DNA of 64,000 nt from Bacteroidia bacterium (GCA_030431525.1 JAUIJC010000010.1:48844-112843); one strand, 5' to 3'. Shown: positions 7,872 through 17,358, numbered from the stretch's first letter. The notes: generated from the letters alone by a model not told the origin. Program-made: numbers and translations.

Positions 7872-9167
7872 ATGACTGATTTGATTACCCGCGACGCAAA
7901 ACATGTTTGGCACCCCTTTGCGCCCTTGTTGGGGCAGGCAGACCCCTTGCCGGTTGTTAAGGCCGAAGGGGTTTATTTGCATCTGGAGGATGGACGTAAA
8001 ATTTTGGATGCTGTCTCTTCTTGGTGGGTGAACATTCATGGTCACGGTAATAAATACCTCGCTGAGGCCTTGTACAAGCAGGCCTTGGAGATGGAGCACA
8101 TCATCTTCGCCGGCTTTACGCACGAGCCTGCGGTTCGATTGGCGGAGCGCTTGTTGCCACTTTTGCCCGGAGGGCTGGAAAAGATGTTCTTCTCGGACAA
8201 TGGTAGTACTTCGGTGGAGGTTGGTTTGAAGTTGGCCATTCAATACTGGCATAACCGAGGGGAGAAGCGACCAAAGATATTGGCGTTGGAGGGCGCCTAT
8301 CATGGCGATACTTTCGGGTCCATGTCATTGGCTGGAAAATCGGCTTTCTTCGAGGCCTTTAACGACTACCTTTTTGAGGTGGTGAGCATTCCTTATCCAC
8401 ATGAGGGCAAGGAGCAGGAGACTTTGGATGCTTTTGAAAAAGAGGTGAAGTCAGGTGATGTCAGCGCCTTTATTTACGAGCCATTAGTGCAAGGTTCAGC
8501 AGGAATGCGGATTTACTCGCCGGAGGTATTGGAGCGAATGCTTGCCTTGGCGAAGCAATATGAAGTGGTGCGTGTGGCTGATGAGGTGATGACTGGTTTT
8601 GGACGTACAGGAAAGCTTTTTGCCTCGGAATACATGGAAACCGCTCCAGATATTATTTGTCTTTCCAAGGGAATCACTGGTGGTACGATGCCTTTGGGCG
8701 TAACCTGTTTGTCGTCTCGTGTGGTGGATGCGTTCCGAAATGATGAGAAAGCCAAGGCCTTCTATCATGGCCATTCCTACACCGCAAACCCATTGGCATG
8801 TTCGGTGGCAAACGCCAGCTTGGACATTTTGTTGGACGATGGCGTGAAGAACATGGCGCGCATTGAGGAGAGCCATCAAACTGCCATTTCCCGCTTTGAG
8901 AATCACCCAATGATTCGTTCCGTAAAATGTCTCGGTACGATTCTTTCGATGGAGGTGGAGACGGGTTCCCAGAGTTCCTATTTCAGTAATATTCGCGACC
9001 GGTTGTATCAAGGATTCTTGGATCAGGATGTTCTCCTACGTCCATTGGGCAATGTGGTTTACCTGCTTCCACCGTATATCATTAGTAATGAGGAGCTGGA
9101 ACGCATCTATTCCCTTATCCTTGAACAGCTGGATTTGCTTCAGTCTGAGCTTCAAAATCAGGGCTGA
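7872..9167 (+). CDS. bioA: Adenosylmethionine-8-amino-7-oxononanoate aminotransferase
   Basis: A PLP-dependent class III aminotransferase of 431 residues that makes 7,8-diaminopelargonate from KAPA with S-adenosylmethionine as amino donor, in biotin synthesis. I place the start at the ATG 7872 (MTDLITRDAKHVWHPFAP): the longer frame from 7674 reads through the tandem repeat, and BioA proteins begin at this WHPF motif. Other marks: SSWWVNIHGHGN (substrate side), FFSDNGSTSVEVGLKLA, ALEGAYHGDTFGSMSLAG, VRVADEVMTGFGRTG (Asp contacting PLP) and CLSKGITGGTMPLG with the Schiff-base Lys. The WW and HPF signatures favour BioA over other class III enzymes. No other bio gene lies in the window. Confidence 0.93.
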   Translation: MTDLITRDAKHVWHPFAPLLGQADPLPVVKAEGVYLHLEDGRKILDAVSSWWVNIHGHGNKYLAEALYKQALEMEHIIFAGFTHEPAVRLAERLLPLLPGGLEKMFFSDNGSTSVEVGLKLAIQYWHNRGEKRPKILALEGAYHGDTFGSMSLAGKSAFFEAFNDYLFEVVSIPYPHEGKEQETLDAFEKEVKSGDVSAFIYEPLVQGSAGMRIYSPEVLERMLALAKQYEVVRVADEVMTGFGRTGKLFASEYMETAPDIICLSKGITGGTMPLGVTCLSSRVVDAFRNDEKAKAFYHGHSYTANPLACSVANASLDILLDDGVKNMARIEESHQTAISRFENHPMIRSVKCLGTILSMEVETGSQSSYFSNIRDRLYQGFLDQDVLLRPLGNVVYLLPPYIISNEELERIYSLILEQLDLLQSELQNQG

Positions 9168-9194
9168 TTCCTAACCGCCATAAACCAAGTTTTT

Positions 9195-10760
9195 ATGAAA
9201 GCCTTTTTCTGTTTCCTTGTTGGGGTTTTATCCATTCAGTTTGCCTTCGGGCAGGCTTTGATTATGGAGAAAAACTTCGGTCAGGGTGGTCACCGAGTCC
9301 AGACTTGGAAGGGGTGTCAACCCATCAATGACAAGGAGTTTCTGACTTTGGTGCACTTGAAAGGCAAAGCGCACAAGGCGAATGTCTATTCCTTGGAGCG
9401 CCATAGCACAGCCCTTGAGGTGCGCTGGGTGGCGCCTGTGGCTGTCAAGGAAAACCAGCGGATTTCCGATTGGTTTTTCAAGGATGAAAAGGCTTTTGTC
9501 TTCGTCACTGACTGGAATGAGCAAGCTCGGAAAAGTACGCTGTTGATGACTGCCTTTGAGATGAAGAAAGGGGAGGTGGTTTCTCAAGACACGCTGTTTT
9601 CGGAAACAATTGGCATTTGGAATGACAACAGGGAAAAGGGCAAGGTGGCCGAGTCCTTTGATGAGGCGGTGGAAAGCATGCAATTGTCTGGAACGGTCGT
9701 TCCGTTGGAATTCCGTTTTCATATTGTTCATTCTCCAAATGGGAATTTCACCTTGGTCTATCGCTATGATTTCTCCCAAAAGGAATTGCTGGCCAAAGCA
9801 ACGGTGTTTGACCGCTCGATGAAAAAGGTCGTTGATGGAGAGGTCAATATTGACAGAGGCATGGTGGCCGAGCAGTTTTTGGTGAATGACCGTGGGCAGG
9901 TGATTGTGGTCAAGAGTTCACCACGTGGTAAAATCGCTACGGTGAGGGTTGATTTGGCCACAAATGATTTTGTCTATTTGGAAGTACAGCCGGGCAGTAG
10001 CGCCAAGGAAAGCATCAAAGCCAAGCTGTTGGGTGATGATTCTCTAATGGTAGCCACCTTGAATGTGAAGAACAAAGGGCTGACAGGAGTGAGTTTTGCT
10101 CGTCTAAATTTCGCCGAGCAAAGGGTCACCAAGAATGTGTTCTTCGCCATTCCTTCCAAGTTGAAAAATGAGGCACTCGAAAAGCAGAAGGAATTCAGAA
10201 AGGCCGAGGGACTTTACCGCTGGGAGAATTTTGAGCTGGTTGATTTCGCCTTGGACGAGCAGGGAAGAAGCTTTCTTTTGTTGGAAGAGCAGTTTATTCA
10301 GGCCGATGGTTTTCAATATGAAACCTCCCGAAAGTCTAACCCAAAACATTGGAAATCCCGTCCTGCTTACGTGCACACAGGCCTGACTTTCGTGTTGGCT
10401 TTCGATGCGGAGGATACGCCGATCTGGCAACAATTTGTGGCCAAACATCAAAGTACGGGCATTGTGGATGGGATGAACTCCCTTTCGGTTTTTGCCAATT
10501 GGACGTATGACGAGGAGGTCCGCCTTATTTACGCCATACCCATGAATTCCGCGACCATGAGTACGCTTTGCTACATGGCGTTGGACAAGGAAACAGGCGA
10601 AGAGAAGAAATTTGGGGTGTTGGACAATCCAAGCAAATTGGATTTTGTGCGCCCTTACACGTTTTGGGCGAATGACAGGGAGCTTATTTTTGTCGGTCGA
10701 AAAGGCTTGTTGGGCAAGAAGGGATTCATCCGATTGTATAAAATTATTAACAAGGAGTAA
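9195..10760 (+). CDS. Hypothetical secreted protein
   Basis: A 521-residue protein with a clear signal peptide MKAFFCFLVGVLSIQFAFGQ and predicted cleavage after FGQ/A. The mature part is rich in short beta strands and charged turns (for example FRFHIVHSPNGNFTLVYRYDFSQKELLAKATVFDR, about residues 173-207), which suggests a beta-propeller-like or all-beta periplasmic or surface protein, but no repeat family is recognised. There is no lipobox, TM helix or T9SS C-terminal domain; the C-terminus is FIRLYKIINKE. It lies 27 nt after bioA on the same strand and may be cotranscribed, although a link with biotin synthesis is not implied. Confidence 0.75.
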   Translation: MKAFFCFLVGVLSIQFAFGQALIMEKNFGQGGHRVQTWKGCQPINDKEFLTLVHLKGKAHKANVYSLERHSTALEVRWVAPVAVKENQRISDWFFKDEKAFVFVTDWNEQARKSTLLMTAFEMKKGEVVSQDTLFSETIGIWNDNREKGKVAESFDEAVESMQLSGTVVPLEFRFHIVHSPNGNFTLVYRYDFSQKELLAKATVFDRSMKKVVDGEVNIDRGMVAEQFLVNDRGQVIVVKSSPRGKIATVRVDLATNDFVYLEVQPGSSAKESIKAKLLGDDSLMVATLNVKNKGLTGVSFARLNFAEQRVTKNVFFAIPSKLKNEALEKQKEFRKAEGLYRWENFELVDFALDEQGRSFLLLEEQFIQADGFQYETSRKSNPKHWKSRPAYVHTGLTFVLAFDAEDTPIWQQFVAKHQSTGIVDGMNSLSVFANWTYDEEVRLIYAIPMNSATMSTLCYMALDKETGEEKKFGVLDNPSKLDFVRPYTFWANDRELIFVGRKGLLGKKGFIRLYKIINKE

Positions 10761-10825
10761 GAGTGGGATGTAGGACGCTATTTCTACCCAATGATTTTCA
10801 CATGAATAAACAAAGGACTGAAGTC

Positions 10826-10920
10826 CTTTGCTGAGGAGAAACGCCCCTTCAGGGCTACCACTTCAGAGCCCTGTAAGGGCGACATCTTCTTAGTGATGGG
10901 TAAAACCCATCGACTTGAGT
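10826..10920. repeat. Intergenic palindromic repeat carrying AGCCCTGTAAGGGCGA
   Basis: Short self-complementary blocks fill this gap: CCTTCAGGGCT / AGCCCTGTAAGGG, and GATGGGTAAAACCCATC (a hairpin at 10897-10913). The 16-mer AGCCCTGTAAGGGCGA at 10867-10882 occurs again in inverted orientation at 17430-17445, also between genes. Confidence 0.7.
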
Positions 10921-10955
10921 GCATTTCATCCCCCGACTAATACATCGTCATAAAC

Positions 10956-11774
10956 ATGTTTGAGCAAATTAAAGAGGCCTCGGCCTATATTCAGGAGCGA
11001 GTCAATGGCTTTGTTCCGCAGGTAGGAATCATTCTTGGCACTGGACTCGGTGCCTTGATCAACGATGTGGACGTTGAGTTTACCCTTGAGTATTCTGACA
11101 TTCCATACTTCCCGATTGCCACGGTAGAGACCCATAAGGGACGCTTGGTGTTTGGTACCTTGGAAGGAAAAAAAGTCGTGGTGATGCAAGGCCGTTTCCA
11201 TTACTATGAGGGTTACTCCATGCAGGAAGTTGTTTTCCCTGTGAGGATAATGAAGCTTCTCGGCATCGAAAAATTGATGATTTCCAATGCGGCAGGAAGC
11301 ATCAATGCTGGCTACAAGGTGGCCGACTTGGTCATCATCAACGACCATATCAACCTGCAACCAGCCAATCCGTTAGTTGGGCCAAATATTGATGAGCTGG
11401 GACCACGTTGGCCTGACATGAGCGAGCCTTATGACTTGGGCTTGGTGGAGCGTGGTTTAGCGATTTGTAAGCAGGAAAACATTTCTGCCCATTCAGGGGT
11501 TTATGTGTCGGTTCCGGGCCCAAACTTGGAGACCAAAGCAGAGTACCGCTACCTACGAACTATTGGTGCCGATTTAGTGGGAATGTCTACCGTTCCCGAA
11601 GTGATTGTGGCCGCTCATATGGGAATTCCAACATTTGCCGTTTCGGTGATTACTGACATTGGCGTGCCAGAGTTAGTGAAAAAGGTTGTGATTGAGGACA
11701 TTATCGCAGCGGCCATGACTGCCGAACCAAAGTTGGCGCTGCTGTTCAGGAAAATGTTGGCTCACGAGGCCTAA
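10956..11774 (+). CDS. Purine-nucleoside phosphorylase
   Basis: A 272-residue cytoplasmic enzyme that splits purine (deoxy)ribonucleosides with phosphate into base and (deoxy)ribose-1-phosphate. Family marks: VGIILGTGLGALIN (phosphate-binding loop, about 23-36), VVMQGRFHYYEGYSMQEVVFPVRIM (about 73-97), ISNAAGSINAGYKVADLVIINDHINL (about 109-134), SGVYVSVPGPNLETKAEYRYLR (the purine-site Glu-containing loop), and GADLVGMSTVPEVIVAAHMGI. These and the length place it in the trimeric PNP-II (PunA/DeoD2-type) group. It has its own gap on both sides and a strong terminator 46 nt downstream, so it appears monocistronic. Confidence 0.95.
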   Translation: MFEQIKEASAYIQERVNGFVPQVGIILGTGLGALINDVDVEFTLEYSDIPYFPIATVETHKGRLVFGTLEGKKVVVMQGRFHYYEGYSMQEVVFPVRIMKLLGIEKLMISNAAGSINAGYKVADLVIINDHINLQPANPLVGPNIDELGPRWPDMSEPYDLGLVERGLAICKQENISAHSGVYVSVPGPNLETKAEYRYLRTIGADLVGMSTVPEVIVAAHMGIPTFAVSVITDIGVPELVKKVVIEDIIAAAMTAEPKLALLFRKMLAHEA

Positions 11775-12287
11775 TTGGATTGATTTGATGAAAGATTGGA
11801 ACATTTCAATCTTAAGGTGAACCTCCCTTGGAAATTAGTTTCTTGGGAGGTTTTTCTTTGTAAATTGCCCGCAAATAAAAAGATGATATCTGAACGATTT
11901 TCTTGAAAAATGAACCAACAAAGGGGACTTGAATAGTCAAGTTGATACAGTTTAGTAAATTTCGTATATCTCTGTATTGGTTTGATTATTAGGTTGTTGT
12001 ATTCTTTTTTAATCTGTTCTTTGGGAAGGGGACAGATTTACAGTTGGAATCAGGGTATTGTTTTTGTTGAAAAACAACCATTCTTTTTGTAAGATTTTGA
12101 AGGGTAAGTTTTAAGATGTTTTTTTCAGTTTCTTTAGGGTGCCGTGATTTATAGTATTACGTCCTATATGAGATTGGGGAAGCCTTTATGGGGGATAAGG
12201 GTTTAATTCTGTGAAAGATATGTGCACACCATAGGCTTTGATAGAAAGGAACTTTTATGATTTTAGGAATTTGAGAAGAGGCAATCT
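11775..12287. other. 513-nt noncoding gap
   Basis: After the terminator at 11820 the DNA is AT-rich with no ORF worth calling. It presumably carries the promoter of the large sensor gene at 12288, but I could not find a convincing Bacteroidota promoter (TTTG, about 19 nt, TAnnTTTG). A small RNA cannot be excluded. Confidence 0.5.
11820..11858 (+). terminator. Rho-independent terminator after PNP gene
   Basis: Stem AACCTCCC (11820-11827) pairs with GGGAGGTT (11845-11852) and runs into a T-rich tail TTTTTCTTT. Confidence 0.88.
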
Positions 12288-15200
12288 ATGAAGATTAAAG
12301 GGTGGTTATGGTGCCTAATCTTGATGGTGCTTACTGCTAATGATTGGAAAGCTTATGCTTTTTATGATTTGCAGTTTAAGCATTACAACAGGGATCACGG
12401 CTTATCTAATAACACGGTCAATTGTGTCTATAAGGACAGTAGGGGTTATGTATGGTCCGCCACTGAAGATGGCGTGTCCTTGTATAATGCCTATGATTTT
12501 GAGGTTTTTAGGCACAGCTATGGAAATAAGAACTCCTTGGGGAGTAACATCACCTATTCCATTTATGAGGATGATTCCTCGGATGTATGGGTAGGAACAA
12601 TGGCGGGTGTGGATGTCTTTGACCGCGAAACCCACATGTTTTCCAAGCATTACCTGAAAGGGAAAATGGTGCATGCGATTTTTCGCACCAGAGGTGGAAG
12701 GCTGTTGGCGGGTGCGGATAAAGGACTCTATGTTTTTGATCGGGAATCAGACAGCTTCCAATTGCTAAAGGAGCTGGAAGGGGAGACCAAGGATGTACAA
12801 CACCTTACGATTACCAGTATCTCCCAAGATTTGAAAGGTCGGATTTGGGTAGGGACCTACATGAGAGGGCTCTACTTTTATGATTTCAAGAAGGAGCGAT
12901 TCAAGCATGTTGATGTCGGTTTTGGCAATGGTGCTGACCGTGTTCGGAAAATCGTCTGCGATGATTCTGGAAATCTTTGGATTGGCACTTTTGGTGGTGG
13001 CCTTGTGTATTTGGACTTGGAGAGCAAGACGGCAAAGCGGTATTCCACTTGGAATAGGAAGTTAGGAGGAAACCTCTTGACTGACATGGTCTTGCATAAG
13101 AATGGCGATCTCCTGATTTCAAGTGATGGAACAGGACTCTTGTTCTTTTCAACTCAAAAAAAAGAGCAGGTTTTTCAAGTGTCTGAAGATCCTTTGACCA
13201 ATGGTTTGGCTACTTCAGTATTGCGTTGTGTACACGTTGACGCCGAGCAAAGTGTCTGGTTAGGTTCCAGTAATTTTGGCATAGCGTATACGCCTGATCT
13301 TCAGCCTTCTTTCAGTTCGGTGATTCCAAAGGTAGGAAAGGTGATTCGTCATAATCTGTCCTCATTTGCAGTTGATCGTTTTGGTGGAATTTGGATGGGT
13401 TCAGATGGTAAAGGGCTGTCCCGTTTCGATCGTCGATCAGGCCGTGAGACAAAAGTGAATGGCTTACAGAGCAATCACGTTTTGACACTTAAGGCCACTA
13501 GCAATGACGAGGTTTGGATCGGTACTTTTAGTGGAGGATTGTCCCGATACGATCTTCATACCGGCAGCTTGGAAAATTATAAGCTCGGAGGCGAGGATAC
13601 CAAATCTACCAGTCATGATATCGTTTGGAGCTTGCTGGAAGATCGTCAAAAAAGGCTGTGGGTGGGAACGCATTCAGGCTTAGACATCATCGACCTAAAA
13701 TCAGGAAAAGTGGTGCGACGCTTCACCCCTGAAAACTCCAATCTGTTAAACCCATCCATCCGATCCATGTTACAAGATCAGGATGGCACTATTTGGTTGG
13801 CTACTCAGGGTGGATTGATGCGGTATGATGAGCAAAATGATACGTTTGAGATTTTTAAGGTTCGTGTTTCTGGTGTAAACCGGGTGGAAGGAAACTGGAT
13901 GTTGACATTGGCCGAGGGGAATGACTCCACACTTTGGATAGGAACCTTTGGCGCGGGCATTTTTGCTTTCGATAAAAAGACCAAAACCTTCTCAAATTTA
14001 GAATTGAAACAAGGGAATTTGCCAGGAAATGTGGTGGGTTCTATTGGGGTGGACGAGCAAGGCCGGTTATGGATTGGTAGCCAGAATGGGCTGAGCTGTG
14101 TGAATCCCGTGGATCAAATAGCAAAGACCTATAACCAGTCTCACGGTTTGATTTCTAATTCCTTCACCATTAATTCCAGTTTTTATTTTGATGACTATTG
14201 GTATTTCGGAACCACAGAAGGCTTGGCCTGTTTTAAGCCGAGTGAGGTGCATGATAATAACCATGTACCGCCAGTAGAGATTAATAGTCTTAAGATTTTC
14301 AACCATCAAATTCACCCATTCCAAGAGGGAAGTCCTTTGAAGAAGGAGATTTCGGAGGTGGATGATGTGACGATAGATTACGACCAATCTGTCATCACCT
14401 TTGGTTTTGTTGCTTTGAATTACATCGAAAGCCAACAAAACAAGTATGCGTATTGGCTCGAAGGCTTTGATAAAACATGGAACGAAGTGGGAGGTCAGCA
14501 TTCCGCCACTTACACCAATTTGGATCCAGGGACATATATTTTCCACGTAAAAGCTTGTAACAACGACGGGTATTGGAATGAGGCAGGACGCCAAGTGGTG
14601 CTTCATATTCGCCCGCCATTTTGGATGACTTGGTGGTTCCGATTGATTATACTTCTGGTTATCGTGGGCGTGGTTTATTTGGTCTATCATATTCGGATGA
14701 AGTCCATAATGAAGCAAAAACGCCGTCTTGAAATTGAAGTGAGCCGAAGAACGCTGGAAGTCAAGGAGCAGAACAAGAAGCTGAGGTTTAAGAATAAACA
14801 GATTTTGTCCAGTATTGAGTATGCTACGCGTATTCAACAGGCCATTTTGCCAGACTTGGCTGAGATTAAAGAAGAGTTGCCAAACTCCTTTATCTATTAC
14901 CGTCCGAAGGACATGGTGAGTGGCGACTTTTATTGGTACGCCAAGGTTGGGGAGAAATTATTGCTGGCAGCGATTGACTGTACAGGTCATGGTGTTCCTG
15001 GTGCGTTCATGAGTATGATTGGTAATGATTTGTTGAATCAAATTGTCCTCAAGAACGATGAGTTGAGTCCCGAGAAAATTTTGACTCAACTGAACCGAGG
15101 CGTCCGAGAAGCCTTGAAGCAAGACACGACGCAGAACATGGACGGCATGGACATGAGTCTGTTGGTGATTGACAAGCAGAACAATCTTCTGGAGTTTGCA

Positions 15201-15620
15201 GGTGCTCGCAATCCACTTTACTTGTTGCGTGGCAATGGTCTGGAGGTGATTCCAGCTGACCGAGCTTCTGTTGGAGGTGATTACAGGGAATACGAGTTTA
15301 CCAAGAAGGTCATTGATTTGGATGAGGAGATGCAATTGTTCCTCTTCACAGACGGCTATAAGGATCAGATTGGCGGGGATACCGTTCAGGGTAAAAAATA
15401 TATGGCCAAGAAGTTCAAGAAGCTTCTTTCATCGGTGGCTGAATTTAACCCTGAAAATCAGTTAGGTGTTATTTCCAAAGTCTTTGATAGTTGGCGAGGG
15501 GATTTTGACCAAGTGGATGATGTGCTGTTGATTGGTTTGCAGGTGGCTCCTTATCAAATGGAAGAAAATATTACCGAGCAGAAAGGTCGTGATGTGGATG
15601 CGATGGGAGAGGGTAATTAA
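12288..15620 (+). CDS. Two-component-regulator-propeller sensor with C-terminal SpoIIE/PP2C phosphatase
   Basis: A 1110-residue membrane sensor. Order: signal peptide (1-24, ending KAYA); about 14 Reg_prop repeats (about 30-680) with the pattern D-x-x-G-x-[IL]-W-[IV]-G-T; a Y_Y_Y domain (about 720-775; LEGFDKTWNEVG, TNLDPGTYIFHVKA); one TM helix (about 780-803, RLIILLVIVGVVYLVYHI); a basic coiled coil (about 804-850); and a SpoIIE-type phosphatase (about 865-1080). Phosphatase metal motifs are visible: MVSGDFYW, AAIDCTGHGVPGAFMS, MDGMDMSLL and LFLFTDGYKDQIGG. Propeller sensors usually end in a histidine kinase or an HTH domain. This one should instead dephosphorylate a serine/threonine phosphoprotein, perhaps an anti-sigma antagonist, in response to a periplasmic ligand. 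No partner kinase or antagonist is adjacent. Confidence 0.92.
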   Translation: MKIKGWLWCLILMVLTANDWKAYAFYDLQFKHYNRDHGLSNNTVNCVYKDSRGYVWSATEDGVSLYNAYDFEVFRHSYGNKNSLGSNITYSIYEDDSSDVWVGTMAGVDVFDRETHMFSKHYLKGKMVHAIFRTRGGRLLAGADKGLYVFDRESDSFQLLKELEGETKDVQHLTITSISQDLKGRIWVGTYMRGLYFYDFKKERFKHVDVGFGNGADRVRKIVCDDSGNLWIGTFGGGLVYLDLESKTAKRYSTWNRKLGGNLLTDMVLHKNGDLLISSDGTGLLFFSTQKKEQVFQVSEDPLTNGLATSVLRCVHVDAEQSVWLGSSNFGIAYTPDLQPSFSSVIPKVGKVIRHNLSSFAVDRFGGIWMGSDGKGLSRFDRRSGRETKVNGLQSNHVLTLKATSNDEVWIGTFSGGLSRYDLHTGSLENYKLGGEDTKSTSHDIVWSLLEDRQKRLWVGTHSGLDIIDLKSGKVVRRFTPENSNLLNPSIRSMLQDQDGTIWLATQGGLMRYDEQNDTFEIFKVRVSGVNRVEGNWMLTLAEGNDSTLWIGTFGAGIFAFDKKTKTFSNLELKQGNLPGNVVGSIGVDEQGRLWIGSQNGLSCVNPVDQIAKTYNQSHGLISNSFTINSSFYFDDYWYFGTTEGLACFKPSEVHDNNHVPPVEINSLKIFNHQIHPFQEGSPLKKEISEVDDVTIDYDQSVITFGFVALNYIESQQNKYAYWLEGFDKTWNEVGGQHSATYTNLDPGTYIFHVKACNNDGYWNEAGRQVVLHIRPPFWMTWWFRLIILLVIVGVVYLVYHIRMKSIMKQKRRLEIEVSRRTLEVKEQNKKLRFKNKQILSSIEYATRIQQAILPDLAEIKEELPNSFIYYRPKDMVSGDFYWYAKVGEKLLLAAIDCTGHGVPGAFMSMIGNDLLNQIVLKNDELSPEKILTQLNRGVREALKQDTTQNMDGMDMSLLVIDKQNNLLEFAGARNPLYLLRGNGLEVIPADRASVGGDYREYEFTKKVIDLDEEMQLFLFTDGYKDQIGGDTVQGKKYMAKKFKKLLSSVAEFNPENQLGVISKVFDSWRGDFDQVDDVLLIGLQVAPYQMEENITEQKGRDVDAMGEGN

Positions 15621-15655
15621 GAATTGAAGACCCTCACAGTGTTGAATAGTTAGGA

Positions 15656-15702
15656 TACGGTCCTCTAAGATTTTCAAAGAATCATAGAGGACCGTACTTT
15701 TA
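15656..15702 (+). terminator. Rho-independent terminator after sensor gene
   Basis: An 11-bp stem, TACGGTCCTCT (15656-15666) with AGAGGACCGTA (15686-15696), is followed by CTTTTA. It lies 36 nt after the sensor stop. Confidence 0.85.
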
Positions 15703-15755
15703 TGAGATCATTTTCCCTTAGCAAAAGAAAAGCAATAAGCTGATCCAGTCGTCTT

Positions 15756-15787
15756 GTTCTTTTGCCACAAACAGCGGGCAAAAGAAC
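15756..15787. repeat. Hairpin upstream of enoyl-CoA hydratase gene
   Basis: GTTCTTTTGCC (15756-15766) and GGCAAAAGAAC (15777-15787) form a perfect 11-bp stem with a 10-nt loop. It has no T-run after it, so it is not a standard terminator. It ends 45 nt before the start at 15833 and may be regulatory or a small palindromic repeat. Confidence 0.6.
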
Positions 15788-15832
15788 TGCGCCTTGGTGG
15801 GCCAGTTTATTATTTCTCTTCCCCTAGTTTTT

Positions 15833-16618
15833 ATGCCAGATTATTCAACCATTCAAGTAGAAATCAAGGACCGAGTTGGCTACCTCACCCTGAACCGTCC
15901 CGACAAGCGAAATGCCCTGAATACCCTAATGGTCATGGAGCTGAAAACAGCTTTGAAGGAGCTGGAGGCGGATGCTCAGGTGAAAATCATTGTGTTGAAG
16001 GGGGCGGGAAAGGATTTTTGTGCCGGCGCAGATTTAGCTTCCATTCAGGCGATGCAGTCCAACACTTTTGCCCAAAATCTTCAAGATTCCATGGGGCTTT
16101 CCGGACTTTACAAACAGATTTATACCCTCGAAAAAGTGGTCATTGCACAAGTGCATGGCAATGCCTTGGCGGGTGGTTGTGGGCTTGCTACGGTTTGTGA
16201 TTTTGTCATTGCTGAGCAGGAATCCTTCTTTGGTTATCCTGAGGTCAAAATTGGTTTCGTACCAGCTATCGTTTCCGTTTTTCTTGCCCGAAAGATTGGC
16301 GAGGGACGCGCCAAAGGACTTTTGTTGACAGGCAAGCGCATCACTGCCCAAGAAGCTTTTGTCTTGGGGTTGATTACTTCAGTTGTGAATGGTGATGATT
16401 TGGAGGACCAAGTAAATGCCTTTGCTCAAAAGTTGGTCAAAACCACCTCAGGCGATGCTTTGGAGCGGACGAAGGGTTTGATTGGCAGAGTGCAGGAAAT
16501 GGCCTTAGAAGATGGTTTGGCTTTGGCTTCTACGGTGAATGCGGAGGCGCGACAGACGGAGGATTGTAAGGAGGGAATCTCTGCCTTTTTGGAGAAACGC
16601 AAACCAAATTTTTCCTGA
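15833..16618 (+). CDS. Enoyl-CoA hydratase/isomerase family protein
   Basis: A 261-residue crotonase-fold enzyme, the family's usual length when started at the ATG 15833 (MPDYSTIQVEIKDRVGYLTLNRPDKRNALN); the 13-residue upstream extension is not conserved in style. The oxyanion-hole segments are DFCAGADLASIQ and VHGNALAGGCGLATVCDFVIA. Of the two glutamates used by classical hydratases, the second is present (YPEVKIGF) but the first position (GGGCELA in classical enzymes) is Gly here (AGGCGLA), so the exact reaction (hydratase, isomerase or other CoA chemistry) is open. The stop overlaps the start of the phosphoesterase gene by one base (TGATG), showing translational coupling. Confidence 0.88.
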   Translation: MPDYSTIQVEIKDRVGYLTLNRPDKRNALNTLMVMELKTALKELEADAQVKIIVLKGAGKDFCAGADLASIQAMQSNTFAQNLQDSMGLSGLYKQIYTLEKVVIAQVHGNALAGGCGLATVCDFVIAEQESFFGYPEVKIGFVPAIVSVFLARKIGEGRAKGLLLTGKRITAQEAFVLGLITSVVNGDDLEDQVNAFAQKLVKTTSGDALERTKGLIGRVQEMALEDGLALASTVNAEARQTEDCKEGISAFLEKRKPNFS

Positions 16619-17358
16619 TGTTGAAGATTGTTCAATTCACGGACCTACACTTGCCTAAGTTAGGAGTGGAAACCCAAGGTAATATTGATGTGTGGAAGAA
16701 TTTCCGCCTGATGGTGGACGACATCAAGAAGCAGGTTTTTGACTTCGACTTATTGGTGGTTTCTGGTGACCTCTGCTATGATGAGGGCGAGAAGTCTGTG
16801 TACCATCAAATCAAGGCTGATTTGGAGGGAATACCTTTTACCGTAATCCCTGGCAATCATGATAATAAGCACCTGATGCGAGAGGTGTTTGATGTGCCTG
16901 AGAATCCATTTGGTGGTGACGAGCTATGTTTCAAGCTCGATGTGAAAGGCCATCCCATCTATTTTGTGGATTCAGGGGATTATACCGTGAGTCAGGCCCA
17001 GTTGGATTGGCTTTCTTCAGAGTTGCAGGAGAGGAATGAGGATACGGTGATTTTTGTCCATCACCCACCCATGTTGTGTGGCGTGCCTTTTATGGACAAC
17101 AAGCATCCCCTAAAAAATCATGGTGAGCTTATGGCTGTGTTGAACCAATTGGGAGCCAAAGCGCATGTATTTTGCGGGCATTATCACGTGGACAAATCAC
17201 TGGTTTCCGACAATGTGAAACTCTTCGTTTCTCCTTCGCCATATTTTCAAATTGACTACACCAAAGAAGAGTTTGGCGTGGACAACCACTTGGTGGGTTA
17301 CCGCAGGATTGTATTTGACGGGAAAACAATGACTACGGCGGTGAGGTATTTGTCTTGA
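16618..17358 (+). CDS. Calcineurin-like metallophosphoesterase (CpdA-type)
   Basis: A 246-residue cytoplasmic metal-dependent phosphoesterase. The five metal-binding motifs are all visible: FTDLHL (DxH, residues 7-12), VVSGDLCYDEG (GD), VIPGNHDN (GNHD), VHHPPM (H) and FCGHYHVDKS (GHxH). Length and the compact motif spacing fit the class III cyclic-nucleotide phosphodiesterase CpdA / Icc group, though substrates in this fold range widely. Coupled by a TGATG junction to the crotonase-family gene, with which it must share a transcript. Confidence 0.9.
   Translation: MLKIVQFTDLHLPKLGVETQGNIDVWKNFRLMVDDIKKQVFDFDLLVVSGDLCYDEGEKSVYHQIKADLEGIPFTVIPGNHDNKHLMREVFDVPENPFGGDELCFKLDVKGHPIYFVDSGDYTVSQAQLDWLSSELQERNEDTVIFVHHPPMLCGVPFMDNKHPLKNHGELMAVLNQLGAKAHVFCGHYHVDKSLVSDNVKLFVSPSPYFQIDYTKEEFGVDNHLVGYRRIVFDGKTMTTAVRYLS

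Noticed and set aside
11775..12287. Small RNA or promoter in the gap before the sensor gene
   Set aside because: No exact TTTG/TAnnTTTG pair and no clear structured RNA beyond the PNP terminator.
14067..14837. Minus-strand ORF of 256 residues inside the propeller sensor
   Set aside because: Antisense shadow of the Y_Y_Y and TM region.
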